Shown: positions 1 through 8,421 of the stretch, in pieces | How the letters are laid out: each line of letters begins with the position of its first letter | How positions within the stretch are numbered: position 1 is the stretch's first letter | Assembly (NCBI RefSeq): GCF_029319185.1 | Contig: NZ_CP119754.1 | Location: 2,790,001-2,854,000 of the forward strand | Length of the DNA: 64,000 nt | Direction of reading: 5' to 3' | Origin: Superficieibacter sp. HKU1 | GTDB lineage: Bacteria > Pseudomonadota > Gammaproteobacteria > Enterobacterales > Enterobacteriaceae | The notes under the pieces: generated by a model | Databases searched by the model: none | What the model was told of the DNA's origin: nothing | Seen by the model: the letters and a program-made list of their open reading frames with translations, nothing else | Made by a program: the position numbers and the translations under genes

Positions 1-162
1 TTCCCGATTGGCACGGACGCCGGAGACCTGCTGAGCGTTAAGCGATAAATCATCCCCCAGTACGCCAGCGGTCTTCTTTGCCGCCAGTTTTCCCATCAAT
101 GAGATATCATCCAGCAGGGTGGCAATATCATCTAAAAGCGTTAACAAACTCGATCCGGCCAA
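1..162 (-). CDS. yedI: YedI, DUF808 inner-membrane protein (5' part only)
   Basis: The first 54 codons of a gene that runs off the left edge of the window. The translation begins MAGSSLLTLLDDIATLLDD and continues through a KLAAKKTAGVLGDDLSLN stretch, which I recognise as the N-terminus of YedI, a DUF808 family inner-membrane protein without an assigned function. The start is TTG at 162, supported by an AAGGA ribosome binding site eight bases upstream. It is divergent from yedA. The membrane segments of the family lie in the missing part. Confidence 0.85.
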   Translation of the reverse strand, partial: MAGSSLLTLLDDIATLLDDISLMGKLAAKKTAGVLGDDLSLNAQQVSGVRANRE

Positions 163-338
163 AATGTCTTTCCTTTGTTTAAAACGTCTCAGGTCAATAG
201 TATGGAATAAAAGTGCCCGCTCGGGTATAGCAGAATAATGTCAACATTTAATTAACATCCAAATTAAGATTAACCGCTCGCCAGGCGGATAGTTTTGACG
301 TTTACTATATGCGTCCTTTCTTTATGCTGTGAGGCAGT

Positions 339-1250
339 ATGCGTTTCAGGCAACTTTTACCGCTGATGAGTGCGCTTTTCGCACTGTATATTATTTGGGG
401 TTCCACTTATTTCGCGATAGGTATCGGCGTCAAGAGCTGGCCGCCGCTGCTGATGGCTGGCGTACGCTTTTCCACCGCAGGCGTGCTGCTAATGGCGTAC
501 CTGTTAATCATCGGCCACAAACTTCCTGCCCTGCGCCCGATACTCAATGCGGCGCTGATTGGCGTGCTTCTGCTCGCCGTAGGCAACGGTTTTGTCACCA
601 TCGCTGAACATCAGCACGTGCCGTCCGGGATTGCGGCGGTGATGGTCGCCACCGTACCGCTATTCACCCTGTGCTTTAGCCGCTTTTTCGGCATCGCCAC
701 CCGCAAGCTGGAATGGCTCGGCATTGCCATTGGCCTCGCGGGAATTATCCTGCTTAACAGCGGCGGCAACCTGAACGGAAATCCGTGGGGCGCAGTATTG
801 ATCCTGATAGGCTCGGTAAGCTGGGCATTTGGTTCGGTTTACGGTTCACGCATTGAACTGCCTGTCGGCATGATGGCCGGGGCGATTGAAATGCTGGCGG
901 CGGGCATGGTGCTGCTGGCGGCATCGTTTTTAACGGGTGAGAAATTAACCGCGATGCCTGGACTGTCGGGGTTCCTCGCCGTCGGCTATCTGGCGATTTT
1001 CGGCTCGGTGATCGCCATCAACGCCTATATGTACCTTATCCGCAACGTCACGCCTGCGATTGCCACCAGCTACGCCTATGTTAACCCGGTGGTCGCCGTT
1101 TTACTGGGTACCGGCTTTGGCGGCGAACATCTCTCGTCAGTGGAATGGCTGGCGCTGGGAGTGATTATTTTTGCGGTGGTGCTGGTTACGCTGGGGAAAT
1201 ATCTCTTTCCGGGGCGTCCTGTGGTAACGCCGTGTGAGATCAAGAAATAA
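339..1250 (+). CDS. yedA: YedA, EamA-family inner-membrane transporter
   Basis: A 303-residue hydrophobic protein with about ten predicted membrane helices in two EamA repeats, the architecture of the drug/metabolite transporter superfamily. It matches E. coli YedA in length, sequence and position next to vsr. The natural substrate is not known. An early motif (LYIIWGSTYFAIGIGV, residues 17-32) is typical of the first EamA repeat. The start ATG at 339 follows a GTGAGG-like ribosome binding site. Its 3' end overlaps the convergent vsr gene by 11 bases, so no terminator separates them. Confidence 0.9.
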   Translation: MRFRQLLPLMSALFALYIIWGSTYFAIGIGVKSWPPLLMAGVRFSTAGVLLMAYLLIIGHKLPALRPILNAALIGVLLLAVGNGFVTIAEHQHVPSGIAAVMVATVPLFTLCFSRFFGIATRKLEWLGIAIGLAGIILLNSGGNLNGNPWGAVLILIGSVSWAFGSVYGSRIELPVGMMAGAIEMLAAGMVLLAASFLTGEKLTAMPGLSGFLAVGYLAIFGSVIAINAYMYLIRNVTPAIATSYAYVNPVVAVLLGTGFGGEHLSSVEWLALGVIIFAVVLVTLGKYLFPGRPVVTPCEIKK

Positions 1251-1716
1251 CCGGCAGTGGATGAATGCCCTGAGTGTCGATCTGCGCGCTGTCACCGCCG
1301 CCGCAGATCCACTCCTCAAGCCGCTCAGTCAGGGCGCTGTCGCTGAGCTTTTCTCGTCCGCGTAGCGCACATTCCCAGACGATCAATACTCTCCAGCCCT
1401 GCTCCATCAGCCGCTGAACATCGCGGCGGTCACGCTCAACGTTTTTACCGATTTTTTCCAGCCAGAACTCCGTGCGGGTCGCGGGAACCTTAAACAGATA
1501 GCAGTCATGATGATGCCAGAAACAGCCGTGGGTAAAGATCACACAGCGGTACTCGGCAATCACAAAATCAGGACGCCCCGGCAGCGCGGCATCCTGTACG
1601 GTAAAGGTAAAACCGGACGTTTCCAGCAACAGCGCCAGCCGCTTTTCAATGGCCGTATCGCGGGTGCCTATTGCCCGCATATTCTTACTGCGCGTGGCCT
1701 TATTATGAACGTCCAC
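1240..1716 (-). CDS. vsr: Vsr, very-short-patch-repair mismatch endonuclease
   Basis: A 158-residue nuclease that nicks DNA 5' of the T in T:G mismatches arising when Dcm-made 5-methylcytosine deaminates; MutL, Pol I and ligase then act. The sequence shows the family core: RSKNMRAIGTRDTAIEK near the N-terminus, LPGRPDFVI with the metal-binding Asp at about residue 50, and the zinc-associated FTHGCFWHHHDCYLFK block. It overlaps the end of dcm by 14 bases on the same strand, the classical dcm-vsr arrangement in which translation of vsr depends on dcm. The last residues extend slightly past the E. coli protein. Confidence 0.97.
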   Translation of the reverse strand: MDVHNKATRSKNMRAIGTRDTAIEKRLALLLETSGFTFTVQDAALPGRPDFVIAEYRCVIFTHGCFWHHHDCYLFKVPATRTEFWLEKIGKNVERDRRDVQRLMEQGWRVLIVWECALRGREKLSDSALTERLEEWICGGGDSAQIDTQGIHPLPVIS

Positions 1717-3133
1717 CTAATCCGATCTCTTTTTTACGTAGCGCCACTGCCTGCAGGATGCGCGGCTTAAGTAATTTTGCCACCGCTGCAAATGCCGGAA
1801 CCACCACCGAATTACCAAACTGGCGATAGGCCTGGGTATCGGATACCGGAATACGGAACTGAAAGCCCTGCGGCGCTTCAAATCCCATTAAGCGGGCGCA
1901 CTCACGCGGCGTTAAACGACGCGGGCGATGCTGCTGATTCAGCGCATCATCGAAATTCGCCTCGCCTAGGGACATATCCCAGCCGCGATCGATAAGAATT
2001 TCGGCACCATCTTTGTAATAACGGGCGGAAAGCGTGCGGGCGACGCTATGGGGATTGGTCGGATCGACCAGCCCAAATCCAAAACCGTTGCCGCGCGCCT
2101 GATGCTTTTTGGCGTAGTGATAAAGGTATTTCCACAGCACCGGCGTCAGGATAAATTTGGCATCCACCACGGGCTCCAGCAGGTCAGCAAAGCGCAGCCG
2201 TTGCGCAGGGTAAAAAGCGGGAAGATCGCGCAGCGTAAACCCGTTATGCAGGTTGAGATCGCGGCGAAAGCCCACCAGCACGATACGCTCACGATGCTGT
2301 GGCAGAAAATGCTGGCCATCGACAATTTTTGGATCGTCCGCGCCCATTTCGGCGGCGTCGGACACTTCGTAGCCTAACTCATCCAGCGTCTGCATGATGA
2401 TGCGGAACGTTTTACCGCCGTCATGGCTCTTCAGGTTTTTGACGTTTTCCAGCACGAAAATGGGCGGCCGGCGCGCGTCGATAATGCGCACCACATCAAA
2501 GAAAAGCGTCCCCTGGGTATCACAGGCAAAACCGTGCGCGCGGCCAAGCGCATTTTTCTTTGAGACTCCCGCCAGCGAAAAGGGCTGGCAGGGAAAGCCC
2601 GCCAGCAGCACGTCATGCTGCGGGATGACCTCGCGGATATGGTCTGCCGCCTGCCGATCGCTGACCTCTGGCTGGTGGCTCAGGGTAACATCACGAATAT
2701 CTTCATTAAAATGATGCTGCTCCGGGTCACAATACCAGTTCGCTTTATAGGTACGCACCGCGTGTTTATTCCATTCGCTGGTAAACACGCACTGCCCGCC
2801 GATGGCTTCAAAGCCGTGGCGGATCCCGCCAATACCGGCAAAAAGATCAACGAAACGAAAAGCATAATGGGGATGATGGACGGGCGGTGATGGTAACAGC
2901 GCCGCAAGATGGGCCCGTTCATTCTCGCTCAGCCGCTGCCAGGCACGTTCACTGGTCGCCACGCGCTTGAGAATGGCGGGGCTCCAGTGATGTTCACCCA
3001 GCGAACTCAGTTCAGCGACCAGCGTTTTGACATCATAAATCGCCATTACCTGACGCAGCAAGGCGTGTACGGTGGCAGACGGCGCATCCGCAGTCCGGCC
3101 AGATGCCGCTGAGAGGGAAAGGTTTTCCTGCAT
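1703..3133 (-). CDS. dcm: Dcm, DNA (cytosine-5) methyltransferase
   Basis: A 476-residue orphan methyltransferase expected to modify the inner cytosine of CCWGG. Motif I (FVDLFAGIGG, about 94-103), the catalytic motif IV GFPCQPF with Cys at about 182, the ENVKNL block, and the C-terminal QFGNSVVV motif are all present. It ends a few residues longer than E. coli Dcm. I start at ATG 3133 because MQEN matches the known N-terminus; a TTG seven codons upstream is possible. There is no restriction endonuclease nearby. The gene is followed by the overlapping vsr. Confidence 0.96.
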   Translation of the reverse strand: MQENLSLSAASGRTADAPSATVHALLRQVMAIYDVKTLVAELSSLGEHHWSPAILKRVATSERAWQRLSENERAHLAALLPSPPVHHPHYAFRFVDLFAGIGGIRHGFEAIGGQCVFTSEWNKHAVRTYKANWYCDPEQHHFNEDIRDVTLSHQPEVSDRQAADHIREVIPQHDVLLAGFPCQPFSLAGVSKKNALGRAHGFACDTQGTLFFDVVRIIDARRPPIFVLENVKNLKSHDGGKTFRIIMQTLDELGYEVSDAAEMGADDPKIVDGQHFLPQHRERIVLVGFRRDLNLHNGFTLRDLPAFYPAQRLRFADLLEPVVDAKFILTPVLWKYLYHYAKKHQARGNGFGFGLVDPTNPHSVARTLSARYYKDGAEILIDRGWDMSLGEANFDDALNQQHRPRRLTPRECARLMGFEAPQGFQFRIPVSDTQAYRQFGNSVVVPAFAAVAKLLKPRILQAVALRKKEIGLGGRS

Positions 3134-3191
3134 AAAATTAACCGGGCAAGACAAATATTTCTCAGAGTATCATAAATTTGCTGCCAGCGTT

Positions 3192-3887
3192 TCAGCCCTT
3201 CGGCGTAAAACGCACGAGGATATCGTTATCCAGCGACTGATAGCAGCCCTGGAGTTCGGCGCTCAGTTTGGCCATGAACTGTACGAGGAAACGCACGTTC
3301 TCCTGGGCCAGCGCCCTCCCCTGTGGCGTCCGCATCGTGGATGGCAGACGCAGAAGCTTACGCTGGAAATGGTCGAGCGCGTACGCCCGGTCATCCAGCG
3401 GGCGACGATCGGCAAAGGGATCGTCGGCATCAAAAAGCGGGGTGTTGAGCGAGCCGGCAACGGCAAAGACTCTCGCCAGCCCAATGGCTCCTAGCGCTTC
3501 CAGTCGGTCCGCATCCTGAACAACGCGCGCTTCGTCCGTTTGCGGTTCGATTCCGGCGCTGTAGCTGTGTGCTTCTATCGCGTGCATTACCGCCTGGCAG
3601 CGTTCAGCAGGAAAATCGGCAAAATCCTCCGTCAGGATCCGCCGCGTCTCTTCAGCCGCCAGCGTTGAGGCGCGGTGCCGCTGTGGATCGTTTTTGGGCA
3701 GGCTAACGATGTCATGAAAATAGCAGGCGGTCAGGACCGTCAGTTCATCCACCGCCCCTCCCGATGCAAGCTGGCGGGCGGTGTTCCATACCCGGCGAAA
3801 ATGCGCCAGGTCGTGCGCGGCATCATTGTTACGGTAATGTTGGTGGAACCAGTCTTCATAGCGTTGTTGCCAGTGGAGAATGTCCAT
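3192..3887 (-). CDS. yedJ: YedJ, HD-domain phosphohydrolase family protein
   Basis: A 231-residue soluble protein of the HD superfamily. The metal-binding pattern is visible: HDLAHFRRVW near residue 27, then YFHDIVSLPK with the HD pair near 56-57, an AHSYS stretch and VQDADRLEALGAIGLAR carrying a further Asp. The family hydrolyses phosphate esters, but the substrate of YedJ is not established. The start is set at ATG 3887 by similarity; an in-frame GTG at 3896 preceded by AAGGAG is an alternative. It lies between dcm and yedR in the same order as in E. coli. Confidence 0.9.
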   Translation of the reverse strand: MDILHWQQRYEDWFHQHYRNNDAAHDLAHFRRVWNTARQLASGGAVDELTVLTACYFHDIVSLPKNDPQRHRASTLAAEETRRILTEDFADFPAERCQAVMHAIEAHSYSAGIEPQTDEARVVQDADRLEALGAIGLARVFAVAGSLNTPLFDADDPFADRRPLDDRAYALDHFQRKLLRLPSTMRTPQGRALAQENVRFLVQFMAKLSAELQGCYQSLDNDILVRFTPKG

Positions 3888-3908
3888 GATCGGCACCGTC
3901 CTTACTCC

Positions 3909-4178
3909 TTAAAAATCTGCCTGCCGGGGTCGCGTATACCATGCCAGCGCGCCGAGCAGCAGCGCAACGGCGCTTAACACCAGAAAGCCCAACAAGGCGC
4001 CCAGCCATTTACCGGTCATGGTCCCCCAGTCCCCGTCCACCGTCGCGCCGGGGATACTTTGCACGTGGCTTACCACCCAAAAGTAGCGCACCATGGCCCA
4101 GGCAAAGTAGCCGCAAAAAGCATAAAAAAGCCACAATGCCAGTTTGCCACCAGGGCTACGGTTCATTTTTTCATCCAT
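3909..4178 (-). CDS. yedR: YedR-like small inner-membrane protein
   Basis: An 89-residue protein with two clear hydrophobic segments (about residues 13-35 and 57-80), a basic N-terminus and a short polar tail. Position between yedJ and the porin/RseX region matches yedR of E. coli, an inner-membrane protein of unknown function. I use ATG 4178; the open frame continues 29 codons upstream, but that part is not hydrophobic and looks like untranslated leader. Assignment rests mainly on synteny and topology. Confidence 0.65.
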   Translation of the reverse strand: MDEKMNRSPGGKLALWLFYAFCGYFAWAMVRYFWVVSHVQSIPGATVDGDWGTMTGKWLGALLGFLVLSAVALLLGALAWYTRPRQADF

Positions 4179-4265
4179 AAAATAGTCTCTGTTGATCGTG
4201 TTTGTACGCCCGGGCAGATAGCACCGTTTCACCACACAGGTGATTGACGTCACATTATAGTGCAT

Positions 4266-4795
4266 ATTCCGGGGTAGCCCGCGCGGATTAATTAAAATAA
4301 TATATACAAATAAAATTTCTATTCACCTTTTAAATACATAAAGGCCAAAAAAATACTTTATCTTAAATAATAACTGTGCAATTATCTCTCCGTTATTAGC
4401 CTATTATCGTTACCACTGCACTTGTTATTATTGCCCTTCTTCTGTTTTCTATAAGCCTGACTTTGCGCCAGGCTTTTTTTTGCCACACAAAAAAGATGCA
4501 ATTCATCAATACATACTACAAAGCAATCAGCCAGATTAATGCTATCCATGCAATGTATTGATTTCAATATACTATAATCCCAGTAAATACAACAATATCA
4601 ATAATTTATATATTTAATTATTAAATCATAGTTCCCGTGAATTTAAAATAACATAGAAACATTTTGCAATACTACATATAACTTTATTACACCTTTCCCT
4701 TAAAATTTAATGAACTTAATAGAATAGTATCCGTGTTGTAGTCTGAATAAAGATTACATATATTCATAAAAATTATTCCTTGAAGGAAATATATA
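4266..4795. other. AT-rich gap upstream of the porin
   Basis: About 530 bases with no protein gene I can support. It is strikingly AT-rich compared with its neighbours, with many A and T runs. It contains the probable RseX small RNA (4391-4481) and the upstream control region of the porin gene. AT-rich leaders of this kind upstream of quiescent porins are known targets of H-NS silencing; here that is inference from composition. The porin has an AAGGAAAT ribosome binding site at about 4782-4789. Confidence 0.6.
4391..4481 (+). ncRNA. rseX: Probable RseX small regulatory RNA
   Basis: In E. coli the 91-nucleotide Hfq-binding RNA RseX is encoded between yedR and yedS and represses ompA and ompC. 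Here the same interval, between yedR and a porin, holds an intrinsic terminator: stem AGCCTG/CAGGCT at about 4454-4473 followed by eight T residues. Preceding it is an unstructured pyrimidine-rich stretch. The 5' end is placed by the E. coli length and is approximate. I rely on position, terminator and remembered similarity; a covariance search would settle it. Confidence 0.6.
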
Positions 4796-5974
4796 ATGAA
4801 CAGAAAAGTTCTGGCACTTCTTATGCCTGCCCTGTTAATGGCTGGCGCAGCAAATGCGGCTGAAGTTTATAATAAAGACGGCAACAAACTTGACCTGTAC
4901 GGTAAAGTGGATGGCCTCCACTATTTTTCTGATGACGCGGGTAGTGATGGCGATCAGTCTTACGTTCGTTTGGGCTTCAAAGGCGAAACCCAGATTAGCG
5001 ATCAACTAACCGGCTTCGGTCAGTGGGAATACAACGTTCAGGCAAATAGCACTGAAGGTGAAGGCTCCAATGCATGGACTCGTCTGGGCTTCGCCGGACT
5101 GGGTTTTGGCGATTATGGTACCTTTGACTACGGTCGTAACTACGGTGTGATTTATGACGTTGAAGCCTGGACCGATATGCTGCCGGAGTTTGGTGGTGAT
5201 TCTTATACCCAGACCGACGTTTACATGTTAGGCCGTACCAACGGCGTGGCAACCTACCGCAATAATGACTTCTTTGGTCTGGTCGACGGCTGGAAATTTG
5301 CACTGCAATATCAGGGAAATAACGAGAATCCAGGCTCAGGTGAAGGCACCGGCAACGGCGGTGGTCGTAAACTGGCGCGTGAAAACGGCGACGGCTTCGG
5401 TATGTCCACCTCCTACGATTTCGACTTCGGTTTAAGCCTGGGTGCAGCGTATGCTAACTCTGACCGTACCGATAACCAGGTTGCGCGCGGATATCAGGAT
5501 GGCCTCAACCACCGCAACAACTACGCTGGTGGTGATACCGCCGAAGCCTGGACCGTCGGCGCGAAATACGATGCGTACAACGTGTATCTGGCCGCGATGT
5601 ATGCTGAAACCCGTAATATGACTTACTACGGCGGTGGCAACGGCGAAGCCAATGGTGGTATCGCGAACAAAACGCAGAACTTCGAAGTTGTTGCCCAGTA
5701 TCAGTTTGATTTCGGCCTGCGTCCTTCCATTGCTTATCTGCAATCGAAAGGTAAAGACCTCGGTGGTCAGGAAGTGAGCCGCGGCAACTGGCGTTCTACT
5801 GATAAAGACCTGGTCAAATATGTTGATGTCGGCGCCACCTACTACTTCAACAAAAACATGTCCACTTATGTTGATTATAAAATCAACCTGCTGGATGAAG
5901 ACGACAGCTTCTACGCAGACAATGGCATCGCTACCGATGACATCGTCGGCGTCGGTCTGGTTTACCAGTTCTGA
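4796..5974 (+). CDS. OmpC-family general porin (OmpS1/YedS position)
   Basis: A 392-residue trimeric-porin family protein of the outer membrane. A 21-residue signal peptide ends in GAANA with cleavage before AEVYNKDGNKLDLYGK, the standard first strand. Loop 3 carries the constriction motif PEFGGD, and the chain ends in Phe (LVYQF), the signal for the Bam machinery. The locus between yedR and serU is where Salmonella has ompS1 and E. coli the broken yedS; here the gene is intact. The loop around residues 176-190 is Gly-rich. I leave the symbol open because OmpC and OmpS1 are close relatives. Confidence 0.88.
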   Translation: MNRKVLALLMPALLMAGAANAAEVYNKDGNKLDLYGKVDGLHYFSDDAGSDGDQSYVRLGFKGETQISDQLTGFGQWEYNVQANSTEGEGSNAWTRLGFAGLGFGDYGTFDYGRNYGVIYDVEAWTDMLPEFGGDSYTQTDVYMLGRTNGVATYRNNDFFGLVDGWKFALQYQGNNENPGSGEGTGNGGGRKLARENGDGFGMSTSYDFDFGLSLGAAYANSDRTDNQVARGYQDGLNHRNNYAGGDTAEAWTVGAKYDAYNVYLAAMYAETRNMTYYGGGNGEANGGIANKTQNFEVVAQYQFDFGLRPSIAYLQSKGKDLGGQEVSRGNWRSTDKDLVKYVDVGATYYFNKNMSTYVDYKINLLDEDDSFYADNGIATDDIVGVGLVYQF

Positions 5975-5990
5975 TAATCGCTGTATCGCA

Positions 5991-6016
5991 AAGCCCGCCG
6001 CGTGCGGGCTTTTTTA
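5991..6016 (+). terminator. Intrinsic terminator of the porin gene
   Basis: A GC-rich hairpin (AGCCCGC paired with GCGGGCT) followed by six T residues, 17 bases after the porin stop codon. Confidence 0.85.
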
Positions 6017-6138
6017 TGGCTAAGAAAGAGCATTCTTATCGCGCGCGGAAGCCAGCGGCTATAAAATAATCGCTGGTGGGCAAAAAAAGCAACTGTGACG
6101 AGGGTCGTTGAAAGCGAAGCGGGTAAATGTTTGAATAA

Positions 6139-6228
6139 TGGCGGAGAGAGGGGGATTTGAACCCCCGGTAGAGTTGCCCCTACTCCGGTTTTCGAGACCG
6201 GTCCGTTCAGCCGCTCCGGCATCTCTCC
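6139..6228 (-). tRNA. serU: tRNA-Ser(CGA)
   Basis: A 90-nucleotide class II tRNA read on the minus strand, with encoded CCA at its 3' end, a long variable arm typical of tRNA-Ser, the GTTCAAATC T-loop and the anticodon CGA in the loop CTCGAAA. It lies just upstream of mtfA as serU does in E. coli. serU is a frequent phage integration site, but no integrase or duplicated 3' end is visible here. Confidence 0.96.
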
Positions 6229-6321
6229 GTTTTGATGGTTGCAATAATGCCAGGAAATTTGGCATTTTAACAGTCCCAGTCCCTTCAATTCTGTTCAAGT
6301 GATGAGTTTGCGAGCAAAACG

Positions 6322-7116
6322 ATGATTAAGTGGCCCTGGAAAGCACATGAATCAACCCGTAGCCCTGATTTCCCGTGGGAACAGGCACTTGCGATCCCTG
6401 TCTTAGCCAGTCTTACCATGGATGAACAAGCGAAACTGATACAGCTTGCTGAGCGTTTTCTCCAGCAAAAACGTATCGTTGCGCTGCAGGGGCTGGAGCT
6501 TGATACGCTGCAAAACTGCCGTATCGCTCTGCTCTTCTGTCTCCCCGTGCTCGAGTTAGGCATTGAGTGGCTTGATGGTTTTCATGAAATCCTGATTTAC
6601 CCTGCGCCGTTCGTGGTGGATGACGAATGGGAAGATGATATCGGCCTGGTACATAATCAGCGTCTGGTGCAGTCAGGGCAAAGCTGGCAGCAAGGGCCAA
6701 TCATTTTGAACTGGCTGGATATTCAGGACTCCTTCGACGCGTCAGGGTTTAACCTGATTGTGCATGAGGTGGCGCACAAACTGGACACGCGTAACGGCGA
6801 TCGCGCCAGCGGCGTGCCCTTCATTGCGCTACGGGAAGTCGCGGGCTGGGAGCACGATCTGCATGCGGCAATGAACAATATCCAGGATGAGATCGATATG
6901 GTAGGCGAAAGCGCTGCCAGCATAGACGCCTATGCAGCGACCGATCCGGCCGAATGCTTTGCCGTGCTTTCCGAATATTTTTTCAGCGCGCCCGAGCTTT
7001 TCGCCCCACGTTTTCCTGCCCTGTGGCAACGTTTCTGTCTCTTTTACCAGCAGGATCCGCTTCAACGACTGCGGGAAAACAGAGAAGCGGATAGCGCCAC
7101 GTCGCTGGTACATTAA
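6322..7116 (+). CDS. mtfA: MtfA, zinc aminopeptidase and Mlc-binding factor
   Basis: A 264-residue cytoplasmic metallopeptidase that binds and inactivates the repressor Mlc, thereby raising ptsG expression. The HEVAH zinc motif lies at residues 148-152, followed by KLDTRNG and, later, the glutamate-bearing ASIDAYAATDPAECFAVLSEYFF segment that completes the gluzincin-type site. Length and sequence agree with E. coli MtfA. It stands alone between serU and a tRNA-Asn gene. Confidence 0.95.
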   Translation: MIKWPWKAHESTRSPDFPWEQALAIPVLASLTMDEQAKLIQLAERFLQQKRIVALQGLELDTLQNCRIALLFCLPVLELGIEWLDGFHEILIYPAPFVVDDEWEDDIGLVHNQRLVQSGQSWQQGPIILNWLDIQDSFDASGFNLIVHEVAHKLDTRNGDRASGVPFIALREVAGWEHDLHAAMNNIQDEIDMVGESAASIDAYAATDPAECFAVLSEYFFSAPELFAPRFPALWQRFCLFYQQDPLQRLRENREADSATSLVH

Positions 7117-7216
7117 AAGCACAGGTTGCATCATTATTAATCATTTGAATCAACGATTTAAATTTATCGTTGACACGAAATTGCGGGGCCAGTAATATGC
7201 GCCCCGTTCACACGAT

Positions 7217-7292
7217 TCCTCTGTAGTTCAGTCGGTAGAACGGCGGACTGTTAATCCGTATGTCACTGGTTCGAGTCCAGTCAGAGGAGCCA
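7217..7292 (+). tRNA. asnT: tRNA-Asn(GTT), copy 1
   Basis: A 76-nucleotide tRNA with encoded CCA and anticodon GTT in the loop CTGTTAA. Its sequence is identical to three other copies in this window. Its position directly after mtfA matches asnT of E. coli, the usual site of the high-pathogenicity island in pathogenic strains; no such island is present here. Confidence 0.97.
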
Positions 7293-7302
7293 AAATTCAA
7301 AG

Positions 7303-7328
7303 AAGCCCGCTTTTCAGCGGGCTTTTTG
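7303..7328 (+). terminator. Terminator of tRNA-Asn copy 1
   Basis: Hairpin AAGCCCGC/GCGGGCTT with a TTTT-rich tail starting ten bases after the tRNA. Nearly the same hairpin follows every tRNA-Asn copy in the window. Confidence 0.8.
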
Positions 7329-7357
7329 CTTTACGCCGTCCGGCCATTACCCCTACG

Positions 7358-8419
7358 TCAGTTCAGCCGCAGCCCGCTGGCGGCATCAAAAAGATGAGCA
7401 TGACGGGCGTCCGGGACGATGCTCAACGTTTCACCGGGCGTCGCCGTGACGCGCTGGTGAAATAAGGTCGTCACTTTTTGCTGGCCGATGTTGAGCATAA
7501 TTTGCGTTTCTGACCCGGTGGGCTCTACCACATTAACCTGCGCATCAATCGCGGCGCCCGGTGCCAATACAAAATGCTGCGGGCGCACGCCGTAAACCAC
7601 GCGCTGTCCGATATCCACTCCTGACGTGGGTACTACCGGCAACGCAATACCGTCATCCGTCATGACAACACCCTGCCGCTCCACACGTCCGCTGAACAGA
7701 TTCATCGACGGCGAGCCGATAAAACTCGCGACGAAGGCATTTGCCGGACGGTCGTACAATTCCAGCGGCGTCCCGACCTGCTCAATATGCCCGTCACGCA
7801 ATACCACAATGCGGTCCGCCATGGTCATGGCTTCAATCTGATCGTGCGTAACATAAATCATGGTGGTGTTCAGCCGCTGATGCAGGGCTTTGATTTCGGT
7901 ACGTAACTCAACGCGCAGTTTGGCGTCGAGATTGGATAACGGCTCGTCGAAAAGAAACAGCCGGGGATGGCGCAATATCGCGCGTCCCATCGCCACACGC
8001 TGACGCTGCCCGCCAGAGAGCTGAGCGGGTTTGCGGGTCAATAATGCTGTTAATCCCAGGGTGTCGGCGGCCTGGCGCACCTGCTGGTCAATGTTGGCCC
8101 TGGTCACGCCCTGCATTTTGAGCGAGAAACCCAGGTTTTCCGCCACTGACATATGCGGATACAGCGCATAGTTTTGAAAGACCATCGCCATATTACGATC
8201 CTGTGGAGACAGATCGTTAATCACGTCGCCGTCCAGCACCAGCTCACCGCCGTCAATACTTTCCAGTCCGGCAATCATCCGCAGTAAGGTCGATTTTCCA
8301 CAGCCGGACGGCCCGACCAGCGCGATAAACTCGCCGTGATGGATGGTCAGGTTCAGATCCGGGATGATGGACTGCCCGTTAAAGGTTTTCGCGATATGTT
8401 GTAGTGTCAGCGTTGCCAT
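7358..8419 (-). CDS. ABC transporter ATP-binding protein, UgpC/MalK type
   Basis: A 353-residue ATPase of the carbohydrate-uptake CUT1 class. Walker A GPSGCGKST is at 36-44, the signature LSGGQ at 134-138, Walker B with FLFDEP near 155-160, and the H-loop motif VTHDQIEA follows. The C-terminal third forms the regulatory OB-like domain found in MalK and UgpC (NVVEPTGSE region). It is the last gene of a five-gene run with a sulfate-ester dioxygenase, two permeases and a binding protein. Sugar or glycerophosphodiester import would be guessed from the class alone; the dioxygenase suggests a sulfated substrate instead. Confidence 0.9.
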   Translation of the reverse strand: MATLTLQHIAKTFNGQSIIPDLNLTIHHGEFIALVGPSGCGKSTLLRMIAGLESIDGGELVLDGDVINDLSPQDRNMAMVFQNYALYPHMSVAENLGFSLKMQGVTRANIDQQVRQAADTLGLTALLTRKPAQLSGGQRQRVAMGRAILRHPRLFLFDEPLSNLDAKLRVELRTEIKALHQRLNTTMIYVTHDQIEAMTMADRIVVLRDGHIEQVGTPLELYDRPANAFVASFIGSPSMNLFSGRVERQGVVMTDDGIALPVVPTSGVDIGQRVVYGVRPQHFVLAPGAAIDAQVNVVEPTGSETQIMLNIGQQKVTTLFHQRVTATPGETLSIVPDARHAHLFDAASGLRLN

Positions 8420-8421
8420 AA

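Noticed and set aside
1240..3133. dcm-vsr as part of a restriction-modification system
   Set aside because: No endonuclease gene adjoins them; the order and sequences are those of the orphan Dcm methylase and its repair partner.
3072..3494. Rightward 140-codon frame over the dcm-yedJ junction
   Set aside because: It is the complement of parts of two conserved genes and has no supporting signal.
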